The notes under the pieces: generated by a model | What the model was told of the DNA's origin: nothing | What the model saw: the letters and a program-made list of their open reading frames with translations, nothing else | Databases searched by the model: none | Program-made: the position numbers and the translations under genes | Assembly (NCBI RefSeq): GCF_016863515.1 | Contig: NZ_BOPA01000019.1 | Location: 62,001 to 126,000 of the forward strand | Source of the DNA: Micromonospora gifhornensis | Lineage (GTDB): Bacteria; Actinomycetota; Actinomycetes; Mycobacteriales; Micromonosporaceae | DNA: 64,000 nucleotides | Reading direction: 5' to 3' | Shown here: positions 40,015-49,000 of the stretch, piece by piece | How positions within the stretch are numbered: position 1 is the first letter of the stretch | Layout: every line of letters starts with the position of its first letter

Positions 40015-40083
40015 GATCTTGCAGTTTTGGTCGGGGCGAAGGGTGCCTTTCGGGGCATTTCGGCGACCGAAAGTGCAAGATCG
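40015..40083. repeat. GATCTTGCA palindromic element
   Basis: Left arm GATCTTGCAGTTTTGGTCG (40015-40033) pairs with CGACCGAAAGTGCAAGATC (40064-40082), 17 of 19 bases, across 30 bases. A different family from the neighbouring TTGATCAAG element, 70 bases away. Confidence 0.8.
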
Positions 40084-40136
40084 CGGAGAGCTTGGCGGGG
40101 TGGGGTGGGGTGGGGACGGTGGGGGTGGGGACGGGG

Positions 40137-40167
40137 AAGGGCCGGCCCCTGGTGGGGGCCGGCCCTT
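40137..40167 (-). terminator. Terminator of the C39-like peptidase gene
   Basis: Perfect 13-bp inverted repeat (AAGGGCCGGCCCC and complement) with a short loop, starting 18 bases beyond the stop codon on the minus strand. Confidence 0.85.
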
Positions 40168-40184
40168 TGGGTGTGTGGGTGGTG

Positions 40185-40826
40185 TCAGCTGGTGGCGGTG
40201 TAACCGCGGGTGGCGATCCAGTCGGCGAGGTTGTCGGTGGTGAGCCAGTACTCGGCGGTGGCGGGGTTGGCGGAGTCGGCGATCTTGACCTGCTTGCCGG
40301 CGTCGCGGTAGCCGGTGACGCTGATGTAGTGCCCGCCTTCGAAGCTGTGGGTGGTGCCGGTGGTGTCGGTGGTGGTGCCGGCGATGTTGGCGACCACGGC
40401 ACGGCCGTCATCGACAGTGCGCTTGACGTCCTCGCGCAGCTTGTCGGTCTGCTTGTCGTCGGCCTTGGTACCGGGGATCTCCACCGAGCGGTAGACGTCC
40501 TTACCGGTTTCCTTGTTCAGCACCGGGGTGATGTCGTTGATGGAGTCGGTGCCGTTCTCGGTGGTGCCCATGCGCTTGGCCATGTCGTGCTGGTCGATGT
40601 TCTTGCCCTGCACGGACAGGGCGTTGCGGGTGGCGGCGGGGCCGCAGTAGTAGAAGGTGTCCTGGGCTTCGTAGCGCACGTCGAGCTGTCGTTCGGTCTT
40701 GTGGTCGCGAGCAGCGGCGACGCCGGGGGTGGTCTGGGCGGCGATGGCGGGGGCGGCGATGCCACCGGCGGTGGCGGCGGCAGCGGCGATGGTCAGAGCG
40801 GTCTTACGCAGCATGGTGGTACGCAT
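40185..40826 (-). CDS. Secreted C39-like cysteine peptidase
   Basis: 213 residues. A signal peptide (LRKTALTIAAAAATAGGIAAPAIAA) precedes a papain-like domain: C61 in DTFYYCGPAATRNALS, the His in GGHYISVTGY and an Asp in KIADSANP make the catalytic triad. The C39-like fold here lacks the transporter found in bacteriocin exporters, so it acts alone outside the cell, perhaps on peptides or wall. GGCGGAACACC lies before the ATG. Single gene with its own terminator. Substrate unknown. Confidence 0.82.
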   Translation of the reverse strand: MRTTMLRKTALTIAAAAATAGGIAAPAIAAQTTPGVAAARDHKTERQLDVRYEAQDTFYYCGPAATRNALSVQGKNIDQHDMAKRMGTTENGTDSINDITPVLNKETGKDVYRSVEIPGTKADDKQTDKLREDVKRTVDDGRAVVANIAGTTTDTTGTTHSFEGGHYISVTGYRDAGKQVKIADSANPATAEYWLTTDNLADWIATRGYTATS

Positions 40827-41261
40827 GATGGTGTTCCGCCTTTCGATCGGGGGTGCACGCGGCCAGCGATGGGGGTCGCGGGTGCCGCGCGAAAGGGGGG
40901 AGATGGTGCGAAGTGGATCGGGCCGGCTCAGGCACCGGCCGGGGGCCGTTCGCGATGTCCGGGAGATGTGTAACGCCGGGTGGGGGGCGGCCATTCCGGC
41001 CCGGTCCCGGGGGCGTCGCCGAGGGGGCGTCGCGGTTACCCCCTGTACAACGCCCGGGCTGGGGGCATCATTCCGCCGCCACGGTGACCCGACGCACGCC
41101 CATCCGGGCACGAACCGGTCAGCCGTCACGATCGTCGGACTCACGCCAAGCCAGGGTGGGGTGTCGGGGCGGCGGGGGAAGTCGCGGTGGGGCGTTTTCG
41201 GACACCGGGAGCGGGAAAGCCGGGCCGGCAGGTAGCCGACACGATCGGGGGAGGGCCCGTG
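40827..41261. other. Intergenic region between the C39-like peptidase and the beta-helix gene
   Basis: 435 bases of very GC-rich sequence with the two divergent promoters. No gene or strong repeat was found; no clear -10/-35 pair stands out. Confidence 0.3.
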
Positions 41262-42932
41262 GTGCAGCAGGGCCGATCCGTGGCAATCCGTCAGCATCCG
41301 GCACCGGTGGCCGGGGCGCCGTTGTGGTGTGATGCGCGGGAGTACGGACTACAGGGCGACGGGACGACGAACGACCAGCCCGCGCTGGCGGCGCTGGTGG
41401 ACCGCCTCGGCGAGGGGTACGCGGCCGACGGGCGGGCCCGGGTCATCTACTGCCCGCCCGGAATCTACTCGATCCGGGACGCGGGCACCGTGTGGCGCAG
41501 TGGGGTGTCCCTGATCGGCGCGGGTTCGGGCGCGACCCGGTTCCTGCTGAGCAACGAGGGTAACCGCGCCGAACCGACACCGTTGGCGTACTGGACGACC
41601 GTCCAGCACGGTGCGGACCGCGACCGGCACATCGCCGACTGCACCTTCGCCGACTTCGAGATCGACGGCTCCGGCGTGGCCATGACCCAGTACGACTATC
41701 TGGCGAAGGGACTGGGGCTTCAGTACGTGGTGCGAGGTGTGTTCCGCAATCTGTACATCCATCACACCGGGGCCACCGGGCTGGGTTGCGACTTCCTCCA
41801 GGACTGCCTGATCGACGGGGTGGTCGCGGTGGGCTGCGGCCGGCTGGACAACGGCGAGCAGATGGGCGGCGCGGGGATCGGCGTCGGCATCGGCGGTTGG
41901 GGTGACGTGGAACGCTGCACCATCTCCAACTGCACCACCCTCGGCAACGGCACCAACGGCATCTTCCTGGAGTTGCAGAAGCCGTACTGGACGCCGCCGC
42001 GGGGGTATCGCATCATCGCCTGCCACAGCCAGGCCAACCGGTTCGGCATCTCCGACTGGGGTGCGGACGGGCTGATCGTGTCGGCGTGCACCATGACCGG
42101 CAACCTGGAGGCCGGCTTCGACGTGTCCGCCAACGGCACCGCCGGCATCGCCGGACGGGGCGGCATCCTCACCAGTTGCGTCATCGACCGCAACGTCGGC
42201 GACGGGATCAGTGTGGGCAACACCCCCGGGCCGTACACCATCGAGGGCAACCGGATCAGCGGCAACGGGCGTCACGGCTATCACCAGCACGACCTCGGCA
42301 ATGGCTTCGAAGGCCCGGCCATGGACATCGTCATCGACGGCAACCAGTTCTGGGACAACGGCCTGGACGGAATCCGGATCGACCGACCGACGATCGACAC
42401 GGTGGTGGTGGACAACCGGATCCGTAACAACGGGCGGCAGTGCGCCCTGGCCGCCACGGGCTCGGGCGAGTCGGTGCACTACGCACGCCGTGCCATGACG
42501 GACCGCTCCGCGCACTGGCCGGTCGACGGCCACCGGGGCAAGGTGCTGCGAGTCGGCACCCGTTACGCGGTGGTGGTCGCCAACACCGACACCGACCTGT
42601 CCCTGGCCGACCTGCGTCCCGATGCCGAGAACGCGTGGAACGAGGACGTGCCGCCGCCCGGCGCCGCCTACGAACTGCCCAGCTCGGTGCCGGTCCGCGC
42701 CGGCATCACCATCAACAGCGAACTGCGCTCGGCGACGGTGCGCGGAAACCGGATCTGGGACAACCGGGAGAACCCGACGCAGGGCTACGGCATGTGGATC
42801 ACACCGCAGGGCAGCTGCGTGTCCTGCCGGGTCGAGGACAACGACCTGGCGGGCAACGCCGAGGGAGCGCTGCGGCTGGAGAACCTCCCCGAGGGCGGTC
42901 GCTGGGAACGCAACCACGTCGAGGTGGACTGA
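41262..42932 (+). CDS. Right-handed parallel beta-helix protein (pectate-lyase-like)
   Basis: 556 residues without a recognisable signal peptide. The start resembles phage tailspike and GH55-type N-termini: CDAREYGLQGDGTTNDQPAL, then VIYCPPGIYSIRDAG. The remainder is a series of about 22-residue coils rich in Asn and Gly (DNRIRNNGRQCALAAT; GNQFWDNGLDGIRIDR; GNRIWDNRENPTQGYG). It would bind or cut a polysaccharide; no catalytic residues can be assigned safely. GTG 41262 follows GGGGAGGG by seven bases; GTG 41259 is equivalent. Lack of a secretion signal is odd for this fold. Confidence 0.75.
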   Translation: MQQGRSVAIRQHPAPVAGAPLWCDAREYGLQGDGTTNDQPALAALVDRLGEGYAADGRARVIYCPPGIYSIRDAGTVWRSGVSLIGAGSGATRFLLSNEGNRAEPTPLAYWTTVQHGADRDRHIADCTFADFEIDGSGVAMTQYDYLAKGLGLQYVVRGVFRNLYIHHTGATGLGCDFLQDCLIDGVVAVGCGRLDNGEQMGGAGIGVGIGGWGDVERCTISNCTTLGNGTNGIFLELQKPYWTPPRGYRIIACHSQANRFGISDWGADGLIVSACTMTGNLEAGFDVSANGTAGIAGRGGILTSCVIDRNVGDGISVGNTPGPYTIEGNRISGNGRHGYHQHDLGNGFEGPAMDIVIDGNQFWDNGLDGIRIDRPTIDTVVVDNRIRNNGRQCALAATGSGESVHYARRAMTDRSAHWPVDGHRGKVLRVGTRYAVVVANTDTDLSLADLRPDAENAWNEDVPPPGAAYELPSSVPVRAGITINSELRSATVRGNRIWDNRENPTQGYGMWITPQGSCVSCRVEDNDLAGNAEGALRLENLPEGGRWERNHVEVD

Positions 42933-42951
42933 GCCTCCGGTCGGGCGGTGG

Positions 42952-43140
42952 TCAGTCCTGCTCGCCGGCCGGAAAGAAGGAGTTGGCCTCCGCGTGCCGG
43001 TTGCGCAGGCGATCCCGGATCTCCTCCGGGGAGTACGCGCGTCGCCGTCGCTCGGCTCGCGCGATGACCACACCGGACGCCGCCACACCGGCCAGGCCAG
43101 CGAGACCGAGAACCTTCCACCACCGCACTCGTCGCCGCAT
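42952..43140 (-). CDS. Small single-span membrane protein of unknown function
   Basis: 62 residues: MRRRVRWWKVLGLAGLAGVA, a hydrophobic stretch to about residue 26, then ARAERRRRAYSPEEIRDRLR and a polar tail ending PAGEQD. The N-terminus is strongly basic, so the tail may lie outside or in the cytoplasm. A -10 TACCCT six bases before the ATG (43152-43147) implies a leaderless transcript. The frame is open upstream but only into the divergent gene's promoter. Confidence 0.65.
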   Translation of the reverse strand: MRRRVRWWKVLGLAGLAGVAASGVVIARAERRRRAYSPEEIRDRLRNRHAEANSFFPAGEQD

Positions 43141-43145
43141 CCGCC

Positions 43146-43152
43146 TAGGGTA
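43146..43152. promoter_or_regulatory. Overlapping divergent -10 elements
   Basis: The seven bases TAGGGTA serve as TAGGGT on the plus strand (43146-43151, eight bases before ATG 43160) and TACCCT on the minus strand (43152-43147, six bases before ATG 43140). Both transcripts would be leaderless or nearly so and could not start at the same moment. Confidence 0.55.
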
Positions 43153-43159
43153 GACCCTC

Positions 43160-43834
43160 ATGAGTATCAGCCTGGACGAGGCGGTCGAACTGACCCGTAC
43201 CGGCGATGTGTGGGTGTTCCGGGGACGCAGCGTGCCCGACCGGGCCATCCAGTGGACCACCAACAGCCCGGTCAACCACGTCGGCATGGCGGTCGTGCTT
43301 GACGACATGCCGCCGCTGATGTGGCACGCGGAGCTCGGCCGGTCGCTGCCGGACATGTGGACCGGCACCCACCAGCGCGGCGTGCAACTGCACGACCTGC
43401 GCGACGCGGTCTGTGTCTGGGCCAACCGGTACGGGCAGCGCGCCTGGCTGCGCCAGCTGGAGCCACCGGCCGACCCGGAGATGGAACGGGCGGTGTTGCG
43501 GACCATCGCCCGGCTGGACGGCACCCCCTTCCCGTCCACCGCCCAGTTGGCGTGGCGGTGGCTGCGCGGGCGGGTGCCCACGCCGCAGTTGCCCACGCCG
43601 CGCCTGCCCAGGCGGGCCGCCCGGCAGCGTCCCGCACCCTCCGGTGAGTCGACCCTGGAGACCGCGTACTGCGCGGAGGTCGTCGCGGTCACCTACGAGG
43701 CGATGGGGTTGCTGCCCGCCGGCCGGCGTCCGAACTGGTACGACCCGGGTCGTTTCTGGAGCGGCGACGACCTCGGTCTGCAGGCCGGTGCCCGGCTCGG
43801 CAGCGAGATCGAGGTACGGATGCCGGCCCGCTGA
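43160..43834 (+). CDS. Permuted NlpC/P60 (YiiX-like) family protein
   Basis: 224 residues, no signal peptide. The active-site order is permuted: the His comes first in SPVNHVGMAVVLDD and the Cys last in ETAYCAEVVAVTYEAMGLLP, as in the YiiX/YycO group of papain-like proteins. A Pro/Arg-rich linker (RVPTPQLPTPRLPRRAARQ) separates the halves. Such enzymes act on amide or ester bonds in wall or lipids, but the substrate here is unknown. Start set by the -10 box at 43146. Confidence 0.7.
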   Translation: MSISLDEAVELTRTGDVWVFRGRSVPDRAIQWTTNSPVNHVGMAVVLDDMPPLMWHAELGRSLPDMWTGTHQRGVQLHDLRDAVCVWANRYGQRAWLRQLEPPADPEMERAVLRTIARLDGTPFPSTAQLAWRWLRGRVPTPQLPTPRLPRRAARQRPAPSGESTLETAYCAEVVAVTYEAMGLLPAGRRPNWYDPGRFWSGDDLGLQAGARLGSEIEVRMPAR

Positions 43835-43871
43835 GGTTTGCTCGGCCGGCTGACCGGCAACTTCCTGCGGT

Positions 43872-44261
43872 GTGACTGCCTCCACCGATCTCGATGCCCT
43901 GACCGACTTCTTCGACCGGTACGGTGTGGCCCTGACCTCTGGCGATCTGCCGGCGATCGCCGGCTGCTACACCCTGCCGGGGCTGGTGGTCGCCGACACC
44001 TACAGCTTCTCGTTCACCTCGACCGCGGCGGTGGCACTGTCCTTCGTGGGGGCCGCGCCGGATTACACCGAGCGGGAGCTGGTCGCCGCGCATGCCGACA
44101 TCGAACAGATTCAGCCCATCTCGGCTCTGCTCACCCTGGTGGCGGTCCGCTGGGAGTTCCTGGACAGCCAGGGGCGGCAGGTGCCGGGCGAGCGGTACCG
44201 CTACCTGCTGCGGACGACCGATGACGGGCCGGTGATCTGCACCGTCATGCGGACCGGCTGA
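43872..44261 (+). CDS. SnoaL/NTF2-like fold protein
   Basis: 129 residues. DLDALTDFFDRYGVALTSGD followed by LPAIAGCYTLPGLVVADTYS is the start of an NTF2-like cone (DUF4440/SnoaL type), ending in a RYRYLLRTTDDGPVICTV strand. It may be an enzyme or a binding protein; no catalytic residues are clear. GTG start without a good ribosome binding site. It is 37 bases after the permuted NlpC gene on the same strand. Confidence 0.65.
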   Translation: MTASTDLDALTDFFDRYGVALTSGDLPAIAGCYTLPGLVVADTYSFSFTSTAAVALSFVGAAPDYTERELVAAHADIEQIQPISALLTLVAVRWEFLDSQGRQVPGERYRYLLRTTDDGPVICTVMRTG

Positions 44262-44382
44262 GGCCGCCGGCAAGGGCATGACCAGGTCGGTACGCCGAGC
44301 GTCTGGTCCCGCCGCCCCGGTGGTTTCGTCCCCGCTTTCCACGTGGCTAGGCTGTCGCATCGGTGACCGTGAGGGGGCCTGG

Positions 44383-45114
44383 ATGGCAGTGCGTCCGGTG
44401 GGCGACGACAGCGGCGAACCGACCGGCCGGCGGATCGTACCCAACGTGATCGCCTCGGCCCCGTGGGTGGCGACCCTGGTCGGTGTCGCGGTGCTTGCCC
44501 TGCTGCTGGTGGTGGCGATGCTGTCGTTCCGCGAGCCGGAGCAGCCGACGGCCTGGTCTCCCGGCCCGCCGCTGGTCCTGCCGGAGCCGGAGTCCACACC
44601 CACCACCACGCCTTCCCGTGGCTCCGGTCCGACCGCTACGCCGACGACAGCACCGACCCGCTCGGCACCCACCCGCAGCGCCACGTCGAGCCCGTCCGTT
44701 CCGTCGTCGCCGAACGCCTCGTCGGCACGGGCGGCCGACGAGCCGTCCGCATCGGCCACCCCGACTGTGAAACCGTCGACGTTCCTCGACCTCGGCGGGG
44801 TGGAAGCCACGTACCGGGTGATGAGCAGCGACCCGGGTTCCTTCCAGGCGGAGCTGGTGATCAGCAATGACACCGCCGGGGCTGTGGGTTGGGTGGTGGA
44901 CCTGCGCTTCACCAGCGAGGTCACCGGCGTCCGCGCTTCCAGCGGCCCGGGCGTCTCGGTGGGCATCAAGGGCGTCGGCTGGTACGTGCTCAGTGGTACC
45001 GGTCAGCTTGCCGCCGAGGCACAGCAGACGGTACGGCTACGGGTCAGCCGTACCGGGGGTGGTGAATACCCGGCACAATGCACGGTCAACGGCTCGGTGT
45101 GCGCGCTGTCCTGA
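44383..45114 (+). CDS. Membrane-anchored CBM2-like protein, copy 1
   Basis: 243 residues. One helix (WVATLVGVAVLALLLVVAML, about 26-45) is followed by a 100-residue Pro/Ser/Thr linker and a C-terminal beta domain of about 100 residues with VSSDPGSFQAELVI-like spacing, AVGWVVDLRFTS, LAAEAQQTVRLRV and a final Cys pair in CTVNGSVC. That layout matches cellulose/chitin-binding CBM2, though several aromatic binding residues are missing. The paralogue follows 92 bases later. ATG 44383 follows GAGGGGG; an upstream ATG at 44278 is less likely. Confidence 0.65.
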   Translation: MAVRPVGDDSGEPTGRRIVPNVIASAPWVATLVGVAVLALLLVVAMLSFREPEQPTAWSPGPPLVLPEPESTPTTTPSRGSGPTATPTTAPTRSAPTRSATSSPSVPSSPNASSARAADEPSASATPTVKPSTFLDLGGVEATYRVMSSDPGSFQAELVISNDTAGAVGWVVDLRFTSEVTGVRASSGPGVSVGIKGVGWYVLSGTGQLAAEAQQTVRLRVSRTGGGEYPAQCTVNGSVCALS

Positions 45115-45205
45115 CCGTCCTGTCGGGTCGCTGAGAAGGCGGTCGGGTACTTTCCGAGATCACTAATGATCGTTACCCTTGCCGGGCTGCCCGCTGAGGA
45201 GAGAC

Positions 45206-45934
45206 ATGTCCGGTATGCGTCGCGCTCCGCGTCCGATGCCGCCCCGTGGTGCCGCCGCCGTGGCGTCCTCCCCCTGGATCCTGGTGTCGATCGGGCTGGG
45301 CGCGATGGTGGTTCTGCTCGTCATCGCGGTGGGCGCGTACCGGGGGCCCGGTCCGGACTTCGACCCGGCCCCGCCGTTGGGTGCCGTGCCGGTGCCGGAG
45401 CGTGCGACATCGGCCGGACGGGGGGCGTCGGCGCTGCCGTCGCAGGTGGTGCCCGGGCTCACCCCGCGCCGCACCAACCCACCCCGACCAGCCGGTACGA
45501 CGCTGGACTCACCCAGGCCGTCGGCCTCGGCCGTACGGTCGTCGCAGCCGTCGCGTCCGGCGACGCCGACCGGTAGCGCGCCGACCAGTAGCGCGCCGAC
45601 CCGCGCTCCCGCCGCACCGTCCCCGTTCGAGGCGCGCTACCGGGTGACCGACTCCTTCTCCGGCGGCTTCATCGCCGAGGTGTGGATCCGCAACACCTCT
45701 CGCCGTGACCGCGACTGGGTGGCCCGGATCGAGTACCCGGGTGGACGGGTGGTCACGGCCTGGTTGGAGGGGGTGCCACAGGGGACGTTCCGGGGTGCCG
45801 GCGGCACGCTCACCTATCGCAGTGGCCCGGATCTACCGGCGGGATCGGCCGTGGCCCTGCGCTTTCACATCGAGTTCGCCTCGCCGCGCCCGGCGAGTTG
45901 CACGGTCTCCGGGCGGGCCTGCACCGGCCTCTGA
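45206..45934 (+). CDS. Membrane-anchored CBM2-like protein, copy 2
   Basis: 242 residues and clearly a paralogue of the gene before it: N-terminal helix (WILVSIGLGAMVVLLVIAVG), a Pro/Ser/Thr-rich linker with SAPTSSAPTRAPAAP, and a CBM2-like domain with YRVTDSFSGGFIAEVWIRNT, DWVARIEYPGGRVV, LPAGSAVALRFHI and CTVSGRAC. GAGGAGAGAC precedes the ATG. The domain faces outward if the helix is a type II anchor, so it may hold the cell to a polysaccharide or be a diverged structural module. The amylopullulanase follows on the same strand. Confidence 0.65.
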   Translation: MSGMRRAPRPMPPRGAAAVASSPWILVSIGLGAMVVLLVIAVGAYRGPGPDFDPAPPLGAVPVPERATSAGRGASALPSQVVPGLTPRRTNPPRPAGTTLDSPRPSASAVRSSQPSRPATPTGSAPTSSAPTRAPAAPSPFEARYRVTDSFSGGFIAEVWIRNTSRRDRDWVARIEYPGGRVVTAWLEGVPQGTFRGAGGTLTYRSGPDLPAGSAVALRFHIEFASPRPASCTVSGRACTGL

Positions 45935-45965
45935 GGACGCATCGGCTCCGCATCCGCTTTCAGGC

Positions 45966-46037
45966 TTGCGCAAACTGTCGGCAATGTTGCCGGCTGATTT
46001 GCAAGGCATTGCAGAATGTTTCGGCAAGGGCTAGCGT
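45966..46037 (+). promoter_or_regulatory. Promoter and MalR-like operator cluster of the amylopullulanase gene
   Basis: Three groups of TTGC/GCAA half-sites: TTGCGCAA (45966-45973), GGCAATGTTGCC (45980-45991) and TTTGCAAGGCATTGCAG (45998-46014). A TTGCAG -35 (46009-46014) with a 17-base spacer and TAGCGT -10 (46032-46037) overlaps the last group. CTTGCA-type sites bind the maltose repressor MalR (LacI family) in Streptomyces; the assignment here is inference. Confidence 0.55.
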
Positions 46038-46070
46038 GCGGGCCAATCAGCGACCAGAGGAAGGCCGTCG

Positions 46071-49000
46071 ATGAAACCCCCGCCGAAACCGCGCAGCGCC
46101 CTGCTCGCCCCCGTCTTCCTGCTCATCCTCACCCTGCTCGGCGCGCCGGTGGTGGTGCACCAGAGCCCCGCCGTGGCCGCGAACAGCACCGGCACGCAGA
46201 GCCCCACCGGGGCCGCGACCTGGCAGTCCCCGCCCAGCGCCAAGGCTCTGCTCGACGCCGGCAGCAGTCGGGCCCGTGCCGAGCAGTTCTACTTCGTACT
46301 GCCCGACCGGTTCGCCAACGGCGACCCGCGCAACGACCGGGGCGGCCTGAGCGGCGACCGGCTGCGCACCGGCTACGACCCCACCGACAAGGGGTTCTAC
46401 CAGGGCGGCGACCTCAAAGGGCTGATCGACCGACTGGACTACATCCAGGGGCTCGGCACGACCGCGATCTGGCTGGCGCCGGTGTTCAAGAACCGGCCCG
46501 TGCAGGGCAAGGGCGACGACGTCTCGGCCGGCTACCACGGCTACTGGATCACCGACTTCACCCAGGTCGACCCGCACTTCGGCAGCGCCGCCGACCTGAA
46601 GAAGCTGGTGCAGTCGGCGCACCGGCGCGGCATCAAGGTCTACCTCGACGTGATCGTCAATCACACCGCCGACGTGATCACCTACGCCGAGGACCGGTAC
46701 AGCTACGTGGACAAGGCGACCGCGCCGTTCCGCGACGCGCAGGGCCGGCCGTTCGAGGACCGCAACTACGCCGACGGCAGCCGTACCTTCCCGCAGGTCG
46801 ACAACCGGTCCTTCCCGTACACCCCGACCTTCGCGAGCCCGGCGGACGCGAAGGTCAAGGTGCCGGGCTGGCTGAACGACCCGACCATGTACCACAACCG
46901 GGGTGACTCGACGTTCGTCGGGGAGAACAGCGAGTACGGCGACTTCTTCGGCCTGGACGACCTGTGGACCGAGCGTCCCGAGGTGGTCCGGGGCATGACG
47001 AAGATCTACGCCGACTGGGTGCGGGACACCGGTGTGGACGGGTTCCGCCTGGACACCGTCAAGCACGTCAACATGGACTTCTGGCCGCAGTTCAGCCGGG
47101 GCATCGAGCAGGCCGCCGCCCGCGCCGGCAAGAAGGACTTCTTCATGTTCGGCGAGGTCTACAGCGCCGACCAGGAGATCACCTCCAGCTACGTACGCGA
47201 AGGCGCTCTGCCCGCCACCCTGGACTTCGCCTTCCAGGAGGCGGCCCGCGGCTACACCGCCAACGACGGCTCCGCCAAGGCCCTGGCCGACGTGTACGCC
47301 CGCGACGACCTGTACGCCGCCCGGGACACCCACGCCGGTCGACTGGCGACCTTCCTGGGCAACCACGACATGGGTCGGATCGGCTCCTTCATCGCCACCG
47401 GCCCCACCGACCCGGCCACCCACCTGCGCCGCGACCAGTTGGCCCACGAGCTGATGTTCCTCACCCGGGGACAGCCGGTGGTCTACTCCGGTGACGAGCA
47501 GGGCTTCACCGGCGCGGGCGGCGACAAGGACGCCCGACAGCCGATGTTCGCCTCGCGGACCGCCGACTACCTCGACGACGACCTGCTCGGCACCGACCGC
47601 ACCCACGCCCAGGACCAGTTCGACCGCAGCCACCCGCTGTACCGCACCATCGCCGGGCTGGGCAAGCTGCGCCAGGCACATCCGGCGCTGCGCGACGGGG
47701 TGCAGGTGACCCGGCACGCGGCCGACGGGCCGGGCGTCTTCGCCTTCTCCCGGTTCGACCCCGACAACCGCACCGAGTACGTGGTGGCGGTCAACAACGC
47801 GGCGACCGCGCAGACTGTCACCGTGGACACCTGGTCGGCCGGCGCCACCTTCGCCGGCATCTACGGCACCACCGGCCGGCCCACCGCTGCCGGCGACGGC
47901 AAGCTGACCGTGACCGTGCCGCCGCTGTCCGCCGTGGTGCACCGGGCCGGCAAGCCCGTCGCGCTGCCCACCGCCAAGCCGGGCCTCACCACCACCACCG
48001 CCCCCGACGCGCCGGCCACCCGGGCCGAGATCACCGCGGAGGTCACCGGGGATCCGCTGGCCACCGTCACGATGGCCGCCCGGGTCGCCGACGGCCGGTG
48101 GACGCTGCTCGGCACCGCCCACCGGGCGCCGTACACCGTGCACCACGACCTGACCGGGCTGGCCGCCGGCACGAAGGTCGAGTACCTCGCGGCGGTCCGC
48201 GACGGTGGTGGCCGCACCGCCACCACCCGCGCGGCCACCACCGTCGGCACCCCGGAGCAGACCGGCTCGTCCCGTGACTGGTTGGTGGTGCACTACCAGC
48301 GGCCCGACGGCGACTACACCGACTGGGGCCTCTATACCTGGGGCGACATCGACCCCGAGTACGCCACGGACTGGCCGGAGGGGCAGCCGTTCGCCGGCAC
48401 CGACGCGTACGGGCGGTTCGCCTGGGTGAAGCTCAAGCCGGGCGCGAAATCGGTCGGTTTCCTGGTGGTCGACGCCGACGGCACCAAGGACGTCGAAAAC
48501 GACCGGACCGTGGACGTGACCCAGTCCGGCGAGGTCTGGGTCAAGCAGGGCGACCCGGCGACGTACCCGAGCCGGGAGGAGGCGGCCGGTGAGCCGGCGC
48601 CGCCGGTCGAGGACGGCACCGCGGTGATCCACTACCGGCGACCCGACGGCAACTACGACGGGTGGGGCCTGCACCTGTGGGACGGCGCCGCCAACCCCAC
48701 CGACTGGGCGCGGCCGATGCCGCCGACCCGGATCGACTCGTACGGCGCGGAGTTCCGGGTGCCGTTGTCCGAGGGCGCGACCGGGCTGAGCTACATCATC
48801 CACCGGGGCGACGAGAAGGATCTGCCGCAGGACCAGCGGCTCGACTTCGCCGACGCCGGACGCGAGGTGTGGCTGCTGGCCGCCACGCCGGGCCGGCTGC
48901 TGCCCACCACTGCCACCGGCACCGGTACGGACACCGACATCGGTAAGCAGAAGGCGCACTGGATCGACAGGTCCACCGTGGCCTGGCGCACCGGTCCCAC

